From Dactylonectria macrodidyma (Eukaryota; Ascomycota; Sordariomycetes; Hypocreales; Nectriaceae), in NCBI GenBank assembly GCA_020744425.1, contig JAGMUV010000013.1, positions 1,178,001 through 1,242,000 on the forward strand: a DNA stretch of 64,000 nucleotides, written 5' to 3'. The notes below the pieces were generated by a model, which had not been told where the DNA came from, did not search any database, and worked only from the letters and a program-made list of their open reading frames with translations. Shown here piece by piece: positions 1 to 11,706 of the stretch (positions are counted from its first letter, which is position 1; every line of letters begins with the position of its first letter). The position numbers and the translations under genes are program-made.

Positions 1-2624
1 TGCTATCAAAAGCAAAAGAAACGAGCCTTGGAGCAGGTAAATGCCAAAAAAGAAGGGCATAAACTCCAACCCGGGATCAAACTCTAGAATTTGATTGATG
101 GCCTCAGCAGCCGCCACTGCGTGACTGGTGGCTGTGATGAATCCCTCAGACGAGATCCACAGGTCCTCATCGTCTAGGAGATTAATGGGGTCCCATTTGC
201 CGGCTAGTAAGATATGCAGAACGTGCATGACATGGGTGCCATATGCAATGACAATGCGCGTTTGTATATCGCTCTCTGTCAGGCGATTCGATCCATTGGT
301 GTGCACGGAGTGCACCGATGGGGTGGGGTGGTCCCCATGGAAGTCCCCGTTGTCATTCAGGGGCGGGTCGGATTTTTCGTCTCCTGATCTGGGTCGATGC
401 TTGTGTTCAAATGTTTTCAGGCTCTGCTCGTATATCTCCAGGTGTCGAGTGATCTCTGTCATTTGTGCATCCCACTCATGCCCTAGGCGAAAACCAACGC
501 CAAAGCGAGGATGATTCTTGGCATGATGGAGGTCAACTATTTCACCTTGAATAGTCATCAGCGGTAGAAAGTATCCAAAAATACTGTGGCTGCGGCACTC
601 GAATTGTGGCCCTCGAGGTCGCGAGTCCTCAGTAGGGAATCCATCCGGAATTGAGTTTAGTAGACTCGGATCTGTGTTGGGATTGGGAAAATGTCCGAAA
701 TCGCCACTCTGCCAGGCATTATCGTCCATGGGCTGCAATAAACCCTCGCATTCGATATCGAGAAGGAATAGTGGGCGGTTGTAGCAGAGGGCCAGGTGGC
801 GATCTACGATGTAGACAAGCCACCAGATTCTGCGTCTCTCCTCTCGGTCCTCTTCTGTGACATAGCCGGAGCTGTTACGCTGAAGATCGTGTTCATCATT
901 GGCATCATTGTCAACGTGGTTCCGGTCGTGGTTGACTGAGGGCGGACTGAGTGGGAGTTCCCGCCCAAGTTTCAGTTCGCGTGCAAGGGACCAGGCGGCA
1001 TTCCACCATCGTATACTGGCCCCCTTGTACTCGCTTGCTGATACCACGACGGCGAGGTGTATGTACGTAATCACATCGTCCAGGCATCCGGCAGCACCGA
1101 AAGGTCCAGATTCTCCAGTTAGGGCATCCAAACTAATGGATCCGGGCATCGCTACACCAAGACCACCGAGGGCAACGCCGTCTGACACTGGACTGGGGGC
1201 ATCTCCGGAGACAGTATGAATGAGAGGTTTGAGAAGACCAACTGTCAGTTCCAAAAGCTTCTGGCAAGTTTTGGCACGGGCCGAGGGCGCACTGGCCAAG
1301 AACGGGACATCGCTCGTTTGCGCGGCTACCCATAGCATACTTGCCAACAGTGCGGGTTGGCAATGCCTTGGTTTGGTAGGATGAAGGAAGGATCTTTTGC
1401 GAAAGAGAAAACCCAGGACAAAAGGGGACATGGGATGCATTTGCGCAGACGACGAGGACTGAAAGTATAGGTCTATGAGGTCGCAAGCAATCGACAATGG
1501 GAGGACGTTGTTCAAATGAGGGATGAGGGGCTCGAGAACAGGATATCGAAGTTTGGCGTTACCAAAGCTGGCCTGAGTCAAGGGGGGTTGGAACTGATTT
1601 GGAGGTGATGCCATGGAGAGGCCCCAGCCTGGCGGGGTGCTCCCCCCCATCGCGTATCCAATAGGACTGTTTCCCATCCGGAAGGCCGTGTTGTTCTGAA
1701 AGCCTGGTGGGCTCTGCGCCTGCATTGCGTAGGAAAGGTCGGGATAGCTGGATATGCTGGCTCGCCCATTCGGGTGGTAGGGTTGATGGTTCAAACCGGG
1801 TCCCTCGAGTCCTGGGGCTTCATAAGGGTGGGCCCCAGTCCCAACGAAGCCATGGAGATCCATGCCCGTAGAGGTGTCTAGTTGTTCTGCGTCGAGGTCA
1901 GGGTGACCTGCTAAGTGTTGTTGATCGTTCATTCCTTCAAGTCTGTCGAGGCTTTCTAGCCCTTGGCCTGGCTCATCACCGCGGTCGTTGATCGTTTTGT
2001 CGCTCATGCTGTGGTGGCGTCGAGGAATGGCGTGTCGTGATGAGCCGTGGATAGGCAAGCTATCGGTTCCATTGTCGTTGGACTGACTGCCCTCAGCTCC
2101 AGAGCTGTCATTTTGACCTCCATTGGCGCCTGATGCAGCCTGGGCTGCCGCCTGTTGAGCCAATTCCTTCCTCGAAGCCTTCCCCCGCTTCTTTCTCTCC
2201 CGGATGTATTCGCAGCCGAGGCCGAATTCTACTGCTGTCAGTTGCTGTGCGATACTTATCCACCTGTCGACTCACCGATGCAGTGGGCGCAGGGATGTTG
2301 ACCATCGCATTTTGTGCGAAGCTGGTTGCATTGATCGCAAGCCCGACTGATTCTCCTTCGAATAGGACCCGATGTTCCTGGTGCCCGAGTACTTGGTCCG
2401 TATGGATGCTGGCGATGCTTTGCTGGCGGGCCTGACCTGACTAGATGGGGGCTTTGGATACCAGTTGGCAGTGGGAGATGGTGGATAGGGTACTGCGAGC
2501 CCTGACCCAGTGAGTCGAGGCCATTCGTCTGCATTTGTGCTTGCTGACCATGGGCATCGGGTGCAAGTGCAGAAGAGGAGATGTTTTGGTAAGGAGAAAA
2601 ACGTTGGAGCGGGTTGGACAACAT
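1..2624 (-). CDS. xlnR: XlnR/Xyr1-type Zn2Cys6 transcription activator (3' end beyond left edge)
   Basis: Nuclear activator of xylanase, cellulase and D-xylose catabolism genes in filamentous ascomycetes. Exon 1 is 2276-2624 and exon 2 runs from 2228 off the left edge; the 47-base intron 2229-2275 lies inside the zinc cluster, and splicing restores the I-E-F-G junction. The six cysteines are C96, C99, C106, C112, C115 and C122 (CX2CX6CX5CX2CX6C), preceded by the basic stretch [15 protein letters not shown] Ser/Gly/Gln-rich linker and the fungal-specific regulatory domain follow. Near the left edge the frame reads [14 protein letters not shown], typical of the C-terminal part of XlnR/Xyr1. 859 residues lie in the window; the family is about 900-950, so under 100 are missing. 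The frame is open throughout, with no breaks seen. Family assignment is by remembered similarity and is strong. Two CreA consensus sites lie upstream. Confidence 0.93.
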
Positions 2625-2835
2625 CTCGCTTGTCGTTTGTAGTGATATGAGATGTAGGTGACCGGGGTGCTTGATGATGACGACACAAGCTCTTTCTTTG
2701 GTGTTAGTCTGATTGAATGGCTTTTATCTAATGTGAAGGAGAGCATGAGCTGCCACTTAAGATCCAATCGAGACTGACGGTATCCTTTTGATTCGAGACA
2801 GATCAGACGGGAAATCTACCCCCATCTAGGTAGGG

Positions 2836-2841
2836 CTGGGG
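2836..2841 (+). promoter_or_regulatory. Candidate CreA site upstream of xlnR
   Basis: CTGGGG matches the CreA/Cre1 consensus SYGGRG about 212 bases upstream of the xlnR ATG. CreA repression of xlnR/xyr1 is known in Aspergillus and Trichoderma. The motif is short and common, so this is only a candidate. Confidence 0.3.
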
Positions 2842-2953
2842 CGTCCGGCCTGAAGCTTCACCTTTGGGACTGAGTGTAACAATGAGCAAGGTTGTGGCAG
2901 GTCTGTGGCGAAAGGGGGTCAGCTTTAACTATTCCAGGCAGAAGTATATCTTT

Positions 2954-2959
2954 GCGGGG
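2954..2959 (+). promoter_or_regulatory. Second candidate CreA site upstream of xlnR
   Basis: GCGGGG also fits SYGGRG, about 330 bases upstream of the xlnR ATG and 113 bases from the first site. Functional CreA targets often carry two or more nearby sites, which makes the pair slightly more credible than either alone. Confidence 0.3.
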
Positions 2960-5900
2960 AAGAGGGAAGACGGCCAGGGGTGTTGGGTCTGAGGCACGTC
3001 GCGCACCAATGGATGATAGTCGCAACGGTGTAAGATCAACACTGGCAGTCACCGAGCGGCGCAGCCGTGAGGGAGGGTAGCGTGCGCTTGCTTGCTGGCG
3101 AGCGACCGCCCACCCAGGTAAATGTGCAAGAAGCACCGAAATTTGATCTAGGAGTTCGCTCATAACTTGGAATACATGAATATGTAACCACGGAGTGAAT
3201 GTATGTGGTGAAGGATAGAGTTGAGATGCATGCCAGGCGGGATTATACGAAACAAAGACAGGTTACTTACCCGTTGTCGATCGGAGACTCTACCCTTGTG
3301 TGAGGTAGCTTTGACGCTCTGAACTGGGTTCCTCACCTAATGAATCAACTATATGAGTGTAGGTGTCGACGGTTAGGTTGTAGCGTGACCCAGTTGAAGA
3401 CGAAGTAGGCGAAGGTGATGTCAGGATCGCCGTCTCTGTCGCTGCTGTTGCTTATGAACGCAAGAGGGGTATCAGGTCGACAAGTGAGTAGCTGTCTCTT
3501 TATGGTAGGCCAAGGTAGCATATGATGATGCGGCGAAGTGGAGGTGAAGATGTCAGGCCAGTTCGCGATTAGTTGAGTATGAGCGAAGTCTTGCAGCTCG
3601 GGCGTCGCTGTAGCTCGAAGCGAACTTGGTCTTAGCCCCTGGTGAATACATAGACAAGTTGACAGCTAGGCGTTGAAGTGCGACAGTGATGGAATTGAGT
3701 CGAGCGGTTAAGACCGCACGCGGTAGGATCGCTGTTGTATACTGGGTTGCTCACGTACACGAGCGCTGTGCGACGGGTGATGGCGGGTTGGATGAGGGGG
3801 AGGATGGGGATTTTTCTCTGGAGCAAGCAGTGGTCGCAGCTCGTGACCAGACCCAGGGGCCAAAGTGCTAAGCCTGTAGGGGAAGACACAGCGGTTCTGG
3901 ACACTGGCACCTACCGAAATGGGTCGCTTATTAGTGAGTACCTAGCTTGAAGCTTGGAGCGAGGTCCCGCCGAAGGTGGGTTGATGGGCAGATGTGGAGG
4001 TGGTGGATGGATTGGATGTGGAGGTTGGTATGGGGTGGTGGCAACCTGAACAGCAATGAACGTGGAGATGGTAGACCAAGTCGGGGTTGGTCCTGCAGCC
4101 CGTCTCTCGATCGACTCGACTCAAGTTTTTCCGTGACTTGTAAAAAAGAGATGTGGCGTCTTGTCCTCTCTTATTGATCTACTTACCCCCTCATGCCGGG
4201 AAGGAGGCCATCGGCGACGAACCATCCCGGTTCCTGAGCGTTCGTTTACCGATGGACATGGCGACCGAGAATTCGACCAGGGACCCCATTCATCTCAGAG
4301 GCGGCCGAGGTGGAGAATCAGAGGGGCGCCGAAATCCCGACCACATCGCGTCAGCTGCCTTTCATGCGGGCAAGGAATTCATGCCCCTGCTATTTCTGGG
4401 GCACCTGGGGGTTGGGGAGATGGCCCAGAATTGCAAATCATGGCACCTGTGCCGTGACGCCGTGAGGGTGTGAGACTTGCTGTACAGCAGCGCTGGTCCC
4501 CGTCCCACTGGGTTCGTCGCTTTTCCGTCCCTTTTTGTCAGGGCCATTGCCGTTTCCTCTAACGGCTGCACTTGGCGGCCGCGAACCAACCCCGGGTTTG
4601 CCGGGTTCAGGTGGCGTCCAAGCTTTTGGCGTTCGGGAGAGGGCGGGCATGTTTTCCTCCGGACATCAGTCTCCTGCCGACAATACGTATGGCATTTCTT
4701 AATCGACAAGGTAATCTGAATCCCAAGGGTGCGAGGCGGGAGGTCGGGGATATCACCCCCGGGAGTCCTTCAATGACGACGAAATAATGCCGATAGCAAT
4801 TACCACACCCTTCTCCCTTCCTCCCGTTGCCGCCATGCCGCGGCGCCACAAAACGCAAAGCGCCTTCGCAATTGGATGTGTGCCTCGCTCCCTCAGTGCT
4901 CGGCCGGCCTGAATCCGCAGATACCTCGGAGATGCGGCCCACCTCAACCCGTAGTCAATGCTGATGCTGACGCTGGCGTAGGTTCTGTGACGCGTTGGCA
5001 ACTGAAACTGAGATGTGGTGGCATCTAGAACTGAGAGATGGTGGCAGCGACCCGAAGACGCCTCGTCATCGCCCTGAGTCTGGTGGTTTTCCGAGCGTTA
5101 CAAAGTGGCCTCCGGATGGCGGAGAAGGTCGAATGGGCGCCCGACTAAGTGCCCGGGTTTGCTAGCGGATGGCGATTGTTCTGGCGCCCTGATGCATTGG
5201 TAGCCTGTCTGATAGGCATTCTAGTCAGTGAGCAGGGAAGGTGGAGAATGAACTTGCAACAGAAACGGGCTGAGCTAGTGAACGAACTCCCCCCGTCACA
5301 TCCAACCTAATTTCTCTCCCCGGATTTTCACATTAGTGGGGATCTGGCAGATGCACAAGTGCTTCGTTTGAACATGCGCGATAGTTGAGGGAGGGAGGCT
5401 CAGGCGCGTTGGTAAGGTGGTCTAGAAGCAGGTGGAGCCTGAAGAGGAGGCAGCTTCCTGGCGCTGTTCGTCCATCCCTTCCTCAAACGGCTGGTACCTG
5501 CCCGGATCCTGTTGCACCCAGCTGCACCTGCTGCATCGTCTTGCACCTCCAAACTCATGCCCAACTGCCCTGCTGGCGTTCCAATTGGGTACCTCGTTTG
5601 CTGACATGGAGCTTGGCAGGTGCGAGCTCAACACCCCCTTCCCCTTCCTCTTAAAGTGTTTTGGCGCCGTCCCCGCAACAAATTGTCCATCTCATAGCCT
5701 GTAGGTACTTTGTAAGCCCTCCACCCTGCCGTCCCATCGCCTCCATCACCCTTGGCCGAACTCATTCATCAATGTGTCTTCTCTGCTACGTACGTACATC
5801 CTCTACGCAGTATGCTAGGTAGACAGAAATCCTAGCGGCACATTTACAAAATTGTCTCCTCAACGTCGCACCGACAGACGTGGCATCTTATCCTCTCCGA

Positions 5901-7627
5901 CAGTGGACGTACAGGTACATAACACATGGGCACTTCTTCATACCGTCACGTCACATTCGCGCTCCAATGGCATCACGGTCAGAGCTTGAGAGCCAACAAC
6001 CATCGGACAAGACTTGACCCGCTGGCGCAAGTCCCAGCCAGCGCAGGCGCTCAAACCACCCTCAAGCTCCAGCGGCCTAGCGCCCGACGCCCGACGCCTG
6101 AGAGTGGAAAAGGTCGCGGCTCACGAGCCGAAGCTTCGGCCTTACTTGCAGTGCATTAATTACCTACACTGCAATACTACATACATAGTATGAACCTCCT
6201 AACATCTTAATAGGTAGGGTCACCCCCAGTTGAACGACCCTGGGTGTGGTAACTAGTCTAAGAGCTGCAAGCTGCGACACCCGACCGCTACTCCGGCACT
6301 GCCATCCCATCTCGACCTTCCTTCTCATCATCACCATCCCATCTTCACCATCCATGGCGCCCACCGGAACTCTCCTCGTGTGGCGCCGAAGCAAGCCACG
6401 GGGGTCGGGCCGGATCCCCACTCGCCCGCATATCAGTGCTCTTCCCCACCCAGCGCCGGCTCACAAACTCCAATCGAACCCCGGATTAGCCCGTCATGGA
6501 CAATTGTTACCTGCTCGACCTTCCCAAGCTGCCTCTTGACGCCCGCACTGCCCCATCTTCATCCTCTGCGTGGCCTCTGCATGAGGGCAGAGGCATCCTG
6601 TGGCCGTCATGTTACCCTCTTCACTCCCAGCATCCACCACGTGGCTCCAGACTGAACCCTCTTCCAGACCTCCAGCTAACCAGCGATGAAAATCATACTC
6701 GATGCAGTCTCTCTCGCCAATTTCATGACGAGCAACGGGGTTCAGGGATACCATATGCAGCCTCTGCTTCCCCGCCCCTTGGCACCCCATGGTAGACTGC
6801 TGCTAAGTCTCATGTCGCTCATGTCACACAGAATTTCGGCGCACAATTGTTTCTGCCCTGAACAGAGGGACTTTCCTTGAGTCCACATTAGTGGTCTCGG
6901 CCGAGTACGTAGTGAATTTAAAGTGACTCGTCGACGAGCGCCAAATATTTTGCCACCAATCACACTCGTTTCTCACAGCTTCTCATGAGCCATCCATGGT
7001 TTGTAGGGGTCAAAGTTCAAAAAATGACTCGATGCATACATATGAATATGGCTGTTGGTCCAGATGAGGCTGTGCAAGCCTTTGAACATACATTGTTCAA
7101 TCATTCTGCCCAGTATTCCGGATCAGGGAAGGGTCGTGTTGTTGGCAGTGGTGCAATAAAAAAAGACTACCTCCGACCGGTAGGTGTGGATGGGTGTGCG
7201 AATACGCCTGTCTTCTTTGAATCACTAGACAGACATCAGCTAGGTACCTCCATTGGACGATTCGTTGGTATGACTATTGTCCGCCAATTGGCCATGCTCC
7301 CGTGAAAACCCGTCGCCGTAGAAGGAAGCACGGCAACGGCCCGAGGTTCATAAAATGAGAAGCGCCGCATGTGGGTATCCGAGAGAAAGTTTTGGCGCGT
7401 GATAATGTCCGAGACAACATGTCCGAGAGCTAGGGTATGATAACTTTGTTCTCACTCCATATCTTGACGCCTACATGACGGGTATTCTAGTTCCGCTTCT
7501 CAGTCTTTCCAACCAGGTTCAACGCCGATTTCCAATCCAATCGTCCCCAAACACCAGACCAGATCCCGGGTCCTTATCCAATCTTGTATAATATGTGTGA
7601 CATAAACGGTTGCCCGTCCCAGCGTGT

Positions 7628-10296
7628 CTAGTCTAGGCCAGGCAACCAGCCATCCCCTGCTAGAGACGCGCCGAGGCCGTCAAACGCAGTCAACGGGTCA
7701 CTGGGCTCGGCGGACATGCTCGCGTTACTATCCGTATTATTAGCGTTGGGTGTGCCATTGGCCCCACCTTCGTTGAACATGAACACGGACGCATCTTGCC
7801 CATTGTTGGTCATCTGCCAAGTTTCAAAGCTCTGGTGCCACCTCGCACTATCGTTCAAAAACCATTCCTGACCGTCCATTCGTGGCGCCCGACCTGATGT
7901 TCGACTCCTGTTGGTGGGGAGAACCCTTGAACTGTTCTGGATACTATTAGAGTTTATAGGAGCAAATGAGTTTTGGTACGTCGTCATTGGTGTCGAAGAA
8001 GGTGCAGAGCTCCATCTAGACATAGACTCAGGCCCAAAGGCCATGCGTGACCCATCCATAGCCATGCCTTGCTGCTGGGCAAGTGGAATGTTCGAAGTAG
8101 GTGCACTGGTCGTCAAAGGGTTGGTGACAGGTGGGAGCTGCATCGGTCGGGCGAGCTGCGTCTGTGTATACTGGGTTAGGGGGCTGTAATCGCCAGCGGG
8201 CTGAAGCCCAAGACCACCCTCGGATAGAGGCGATGAATCAGTGTTCGAAAGAGGAGAAGGCACATCGGACATGCTATAAGTCCCATATTTTTCATCCGCT
8301 CGCTGAAGAGCAAAAGCAGCATCCTCGGGGAGCTCACAGTTCCATTTGCGAGCAAGGACGCTGAGAATGCTCAAGGTGCGCCTTGCACATAGCCAGTCTT
8401 CGGCTATCTCCTCGAGATGCTTGATGCCATGGATGATGTCTCTTCGAGCAGTCTTCTCAGGCAAATTGAGCAAGTGGATGGTACAAGCGCTGTGCACCAT
8501 GTAAACAGCGATGTTGCAGATTTGGCGCAAGTTCCATAGCTTCTTATAGAGACGGAGTAGCTTAGAGATGGCGCCGGCATTGGCACTGCAGATCCGGCGA
8601 GGAGAAACGTGAGGCGGAAGAGGCGATGCTGCCGGCGCGTATTTAAGAAAGGGCCGGAAGAGATGAATATACTGTAGGTGGAAAAACATACTACTCTTGG
8701 TTAGTCTTCATCATGGATTGATGTCGAGTGGAAAACTCACTGCATGAGAATCACGTTGGGCAACTGTCCTTCTTTCGGCTCGAATTCTTTGGGAAGCTCT
8801 TTTCGCCATTCTTCTAGACGGCGATGTAGTTCACTGAGCTTCTTAAGTTCAACACTTTTGCCGCTGGATCGACCAATCGTGCTGGGGTGGTAGAAGAAAG
8901 CCAACAAGTCGCTACTAATTTCGCACAGCTTCGATAGCTGCAGTGCAACGGCACGTGTCCTTGATGGTTGCCTTGAAGACTGGTCAAAGCCCGTATCAGT
9001 GTATGGGGACCATGATTGAGCATCTTCGTCAGGGAAGACGTCAACCTTAGAGACATTAAAAGAGTTTTTGGGGATCTGAGGGAGTCTTCCGAGATAATTG
9101 GACCAACACTTGTCAAACATGTAGCAGCCCCAGAAAGTGATTCGTCGTGCATCGATTTCGTGATCACTCATTCGTTCCTTATCGAGTTCCCCGACGTCGA
9201 GATTCAGCCCAATATCTTCAGCCATCCGGAAGCTCATCCCGCTATACACCCAGCCTTTGGCTTCTCGGGCACAGCCAGCTTCGCGGACTGACATAAGAGC
9301 TAATGCTTGAACAGTCACCAGGCGTGGCTTTTCATACTCGTCGTTCTCGACGATGAGACGCTTAGCCTCTGCGAAGAAATGATCACCCTTGGTCCTGCTG
9401 TCGCCTGCAATTCCGTACGCGCCAGCCATGCTTGTAAAATGGCACCCCAGGGCAAGCATAGCGTTGACCAAGAGCGAAGAACAATACACTGTGCCGCGAC
9501 CAAGCCCGGACTTGCCTTTCATGAAGTCCCGGAAGAACATGGTCTTGGAAAGGGTGGTGAAGTAGGGATAGTGCCAGTTGAAGTACATCTTCATGAGATG
9601 GGTGATAAGCTGCGCGTCCCGAGTGACGCGGGTCCATGTTGTGATAGGATCCTCACCAAACGTCAGCTGTTCGGGATTTGGATCGATCTCTCCTTCGTGA
9701 TGAGGGTCGCCGAGGTAGATGAGGTGAGAAGTTCCACCGATGAACCGAACAGACCCATTTTCGAGCCTGAGTTCGCCCATCTTTCTAGCCAGATCTCTTT
9801 CACCCTCCACGGGTTGATCGGTAGAAAACTCATCGTCGGCCTGATCTGGATTTTGAGCCTCTTCGAGTTCCCTTTCCTGTTGCTGTTGCTGCTTAAGGAT
9901 TTGCTCAGCGACAGAGTCGAGGCTGTTGCAGGTTCGGATCTTGTTGACCACTTCGGAAACATCATCCTCATTCGCGTTCAAAATAGCTTCGATGAGGATC
10001 TGCAAAGTTGAGTTCCGAGCCTTTAGGGTGTCCACCTTTTCCCGATACACGCCCTTGCGACGGTGATCCGAGTTGGGATCATAAACGCACTCGGTTCCGT
10101 AGACACTGGAGCAAGCAGCGCAGCTTGGAATAGCACCGTCGCATTTCGACTTACGTTTACGACAGGCCACACATGCGGTACTGACGCAACGTCGCTTCTG
10201 GCCGGCAGGGTCAGCGCCTCTGCGCGGCTTCTTTTTCGTCGCACTTGGAGCCAAGGAGCCAGGTTGCATCAGGTCGTCTGGCTGTTGGCCGCCCAT
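7628..10296 (-). CDS. Zn2Cys6 fungal transcription factor (NirA/NIT4-like at best)
   Basis: Predicted nuclear DNA-binding regulator of 872 residues. Exons are 8741-10296 and 7628-8690; the 50-base intron (8691-8740) has a GTGAGT donor and TAG acceptor, and joining gives an L-M-H-M-F-F junction in the conserved part of the fungal transcription-factor domain. The cluster C42, C45, C52, C59, C62, C70 (CX2CX6CX6CX2CX7C) follows a Lys/Arg-rich stretch. Next come the linker DPNSDHRRKGVYREK, a short coiled coil and an acidic, Gln-rich stretch. The middle-homology domain spans roughly residues 220-600, and the tail is rich in Ser, Asn, Pro and Gln. The linker resembles proteins often annotated as nitrate regulators, but I cannot confirm that, so no symbol is given. 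It lies head-to-tail with xlnR, across a 5-kb gap. Confidence 0.87.
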
Positions 10297-11706
10297 GGTG
10301 CCGGTTCCAGGAGGAAGTGGAAGGTTAGGAGGCGATGCAAGATGTCGCGATGGTTCGAAGGACGTCCTGGGCAGGTGGGACGATAATCCTTAGGATACAG
10401 CGGAATGGCGGCTAGGCCAACCAGCAACTCGGGGGGTAGCAAAAGGGACCCAGGATACGGAATCACGAGGGACCACACAGGTAAATGGTGAGCCAACAAT
10501 GGTAAGACTCCGGTTGGGCGAGGCAGCTGTGGGAGAAGCAGTGCGGGCTTTTGAAACCCGGCTAGAACGTCCTTCGTTGGCGTGCTTGGTAATCAGTCAT
10601 AAGTTAATGAAGGAACAGGGCTGAGCGTGTCGTCGCGTGGTAGCGCGCTTGTGAAGCAAAGACCGAGGGGGCGGGCGAGCAAGATGAGAGATGGAAGCCC
10701 AGGACGGATGACGATGACAGAGGTTTTTAACGCGGATGAAGGTTGCGGATGGCGAGACAAACCGACTATGAGATGAGGCAAGTGCCAGTGCGTCAGTTGC
10801 GGTTGAGAGTGGAGGGGCTACTTTTTTCTGCCAGGGAAGGAGGGGCTCTGCTTAGTCTCCGCCTCCTGTGAGTGGAAGACGCGATACCAACCCGTTGAAA
10901 TCGTCCACTCTTCAACCGCGAAGGACTCAACTTTAACCGCAAGAGCACCCCCCCGCAAAACTGCTTCGCGGGGAGGAGCAGAGAGACCCGATCGAATGGA
11001 TTCATTCCAGGTCAAGGATGTACGTGTTGTCTAGCGTGTAGGGGCAGATGATAACCAGATACCTGCCTTCCACATGTCACTGATAAGGTCGCATCTCAGC
11101 CCTGGATTGGCTGCCTCCACAGCAAGGTGGCCGCAAGGTGGTACAAGGTGCCTCGAGCTCACGCCGGCACTGGCTCACCCTTGATATCCGTATTTCATGC
11201 CGGACATGCGCATGCGCTAGTGGGAATCTCTTTGAACGGAGATAAGACTATGGGCCAGTGGCCTGGTGTGGGGGATTTCAAACCCCCATCAAGACCTGCA
11301 CTGTCAAAAAGATACTTGCGGTCGAGACTCGACCGAGACTGCATAGCCGGGGACAGTTCGACTACCACGTCACACTAAGTGGGGGTTAGGAGCATCCGCA
11401 GGTCACTTTTGGACGGGACCATATCTTTTCCTTTCTTTTTTGAACAGCCTATTCGAGGCTGTAATCAGGGTGCGTTGCACGAAACAGGCCTGGATTGTCG
11501 CCCTTACGAGACCTCTTCCGGGTATCTTGGTAACTAAGTTATCTAGGTACTCCACGGTTGCGCCCGCATCAACCAACGAATTAGACCCCACACACGAACG
11601 CCACCAGTCTCACTCCGCTCGAACATCATCAACCACCCAAGGGTGTGTGCCTCCATCAGCCTCAGTCTGCAGGCCTTAATTGCGCCCGTATCCGCATTCT
11701 ATCAGC
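10297..11706. other. Divergent promoter region between Zn2Cys6 factor and STAND gene
   Basis: About 1.4 kb between two divergently oriented starts. It contains only short overlapping frames and should carry both promoters and leaders. The stretch just before the STAND start is CA-rich and pyrimidine-rich, as is usual for a fungal leader. Nothing else was identified. Confidence 0.55.

Larger units (their letters stand above)
2625..7627. other. Gene-poor 5-kb stretch upstream of xlnR
   Basis: It lies between the xlnR start and the 3' end of the next minus-strand gene. The only open frames are under about 130 codons, overlap on both strands and resemble no family I know. It probably holds the xlnR promoter and leader. 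One copy of the palindrome AGGTACCT is at 7242-7249. No RNA gene or transposon end was recognised. Confidence 0.6.

Noticed and set aside
9307..10011. 234-codon plus-strand open frame
   Set aside because: It lies wholly antisense to the Zn2Cys6 factor, whose zinc cluster and family domain are clear; the plus-strand peptide has no family character.
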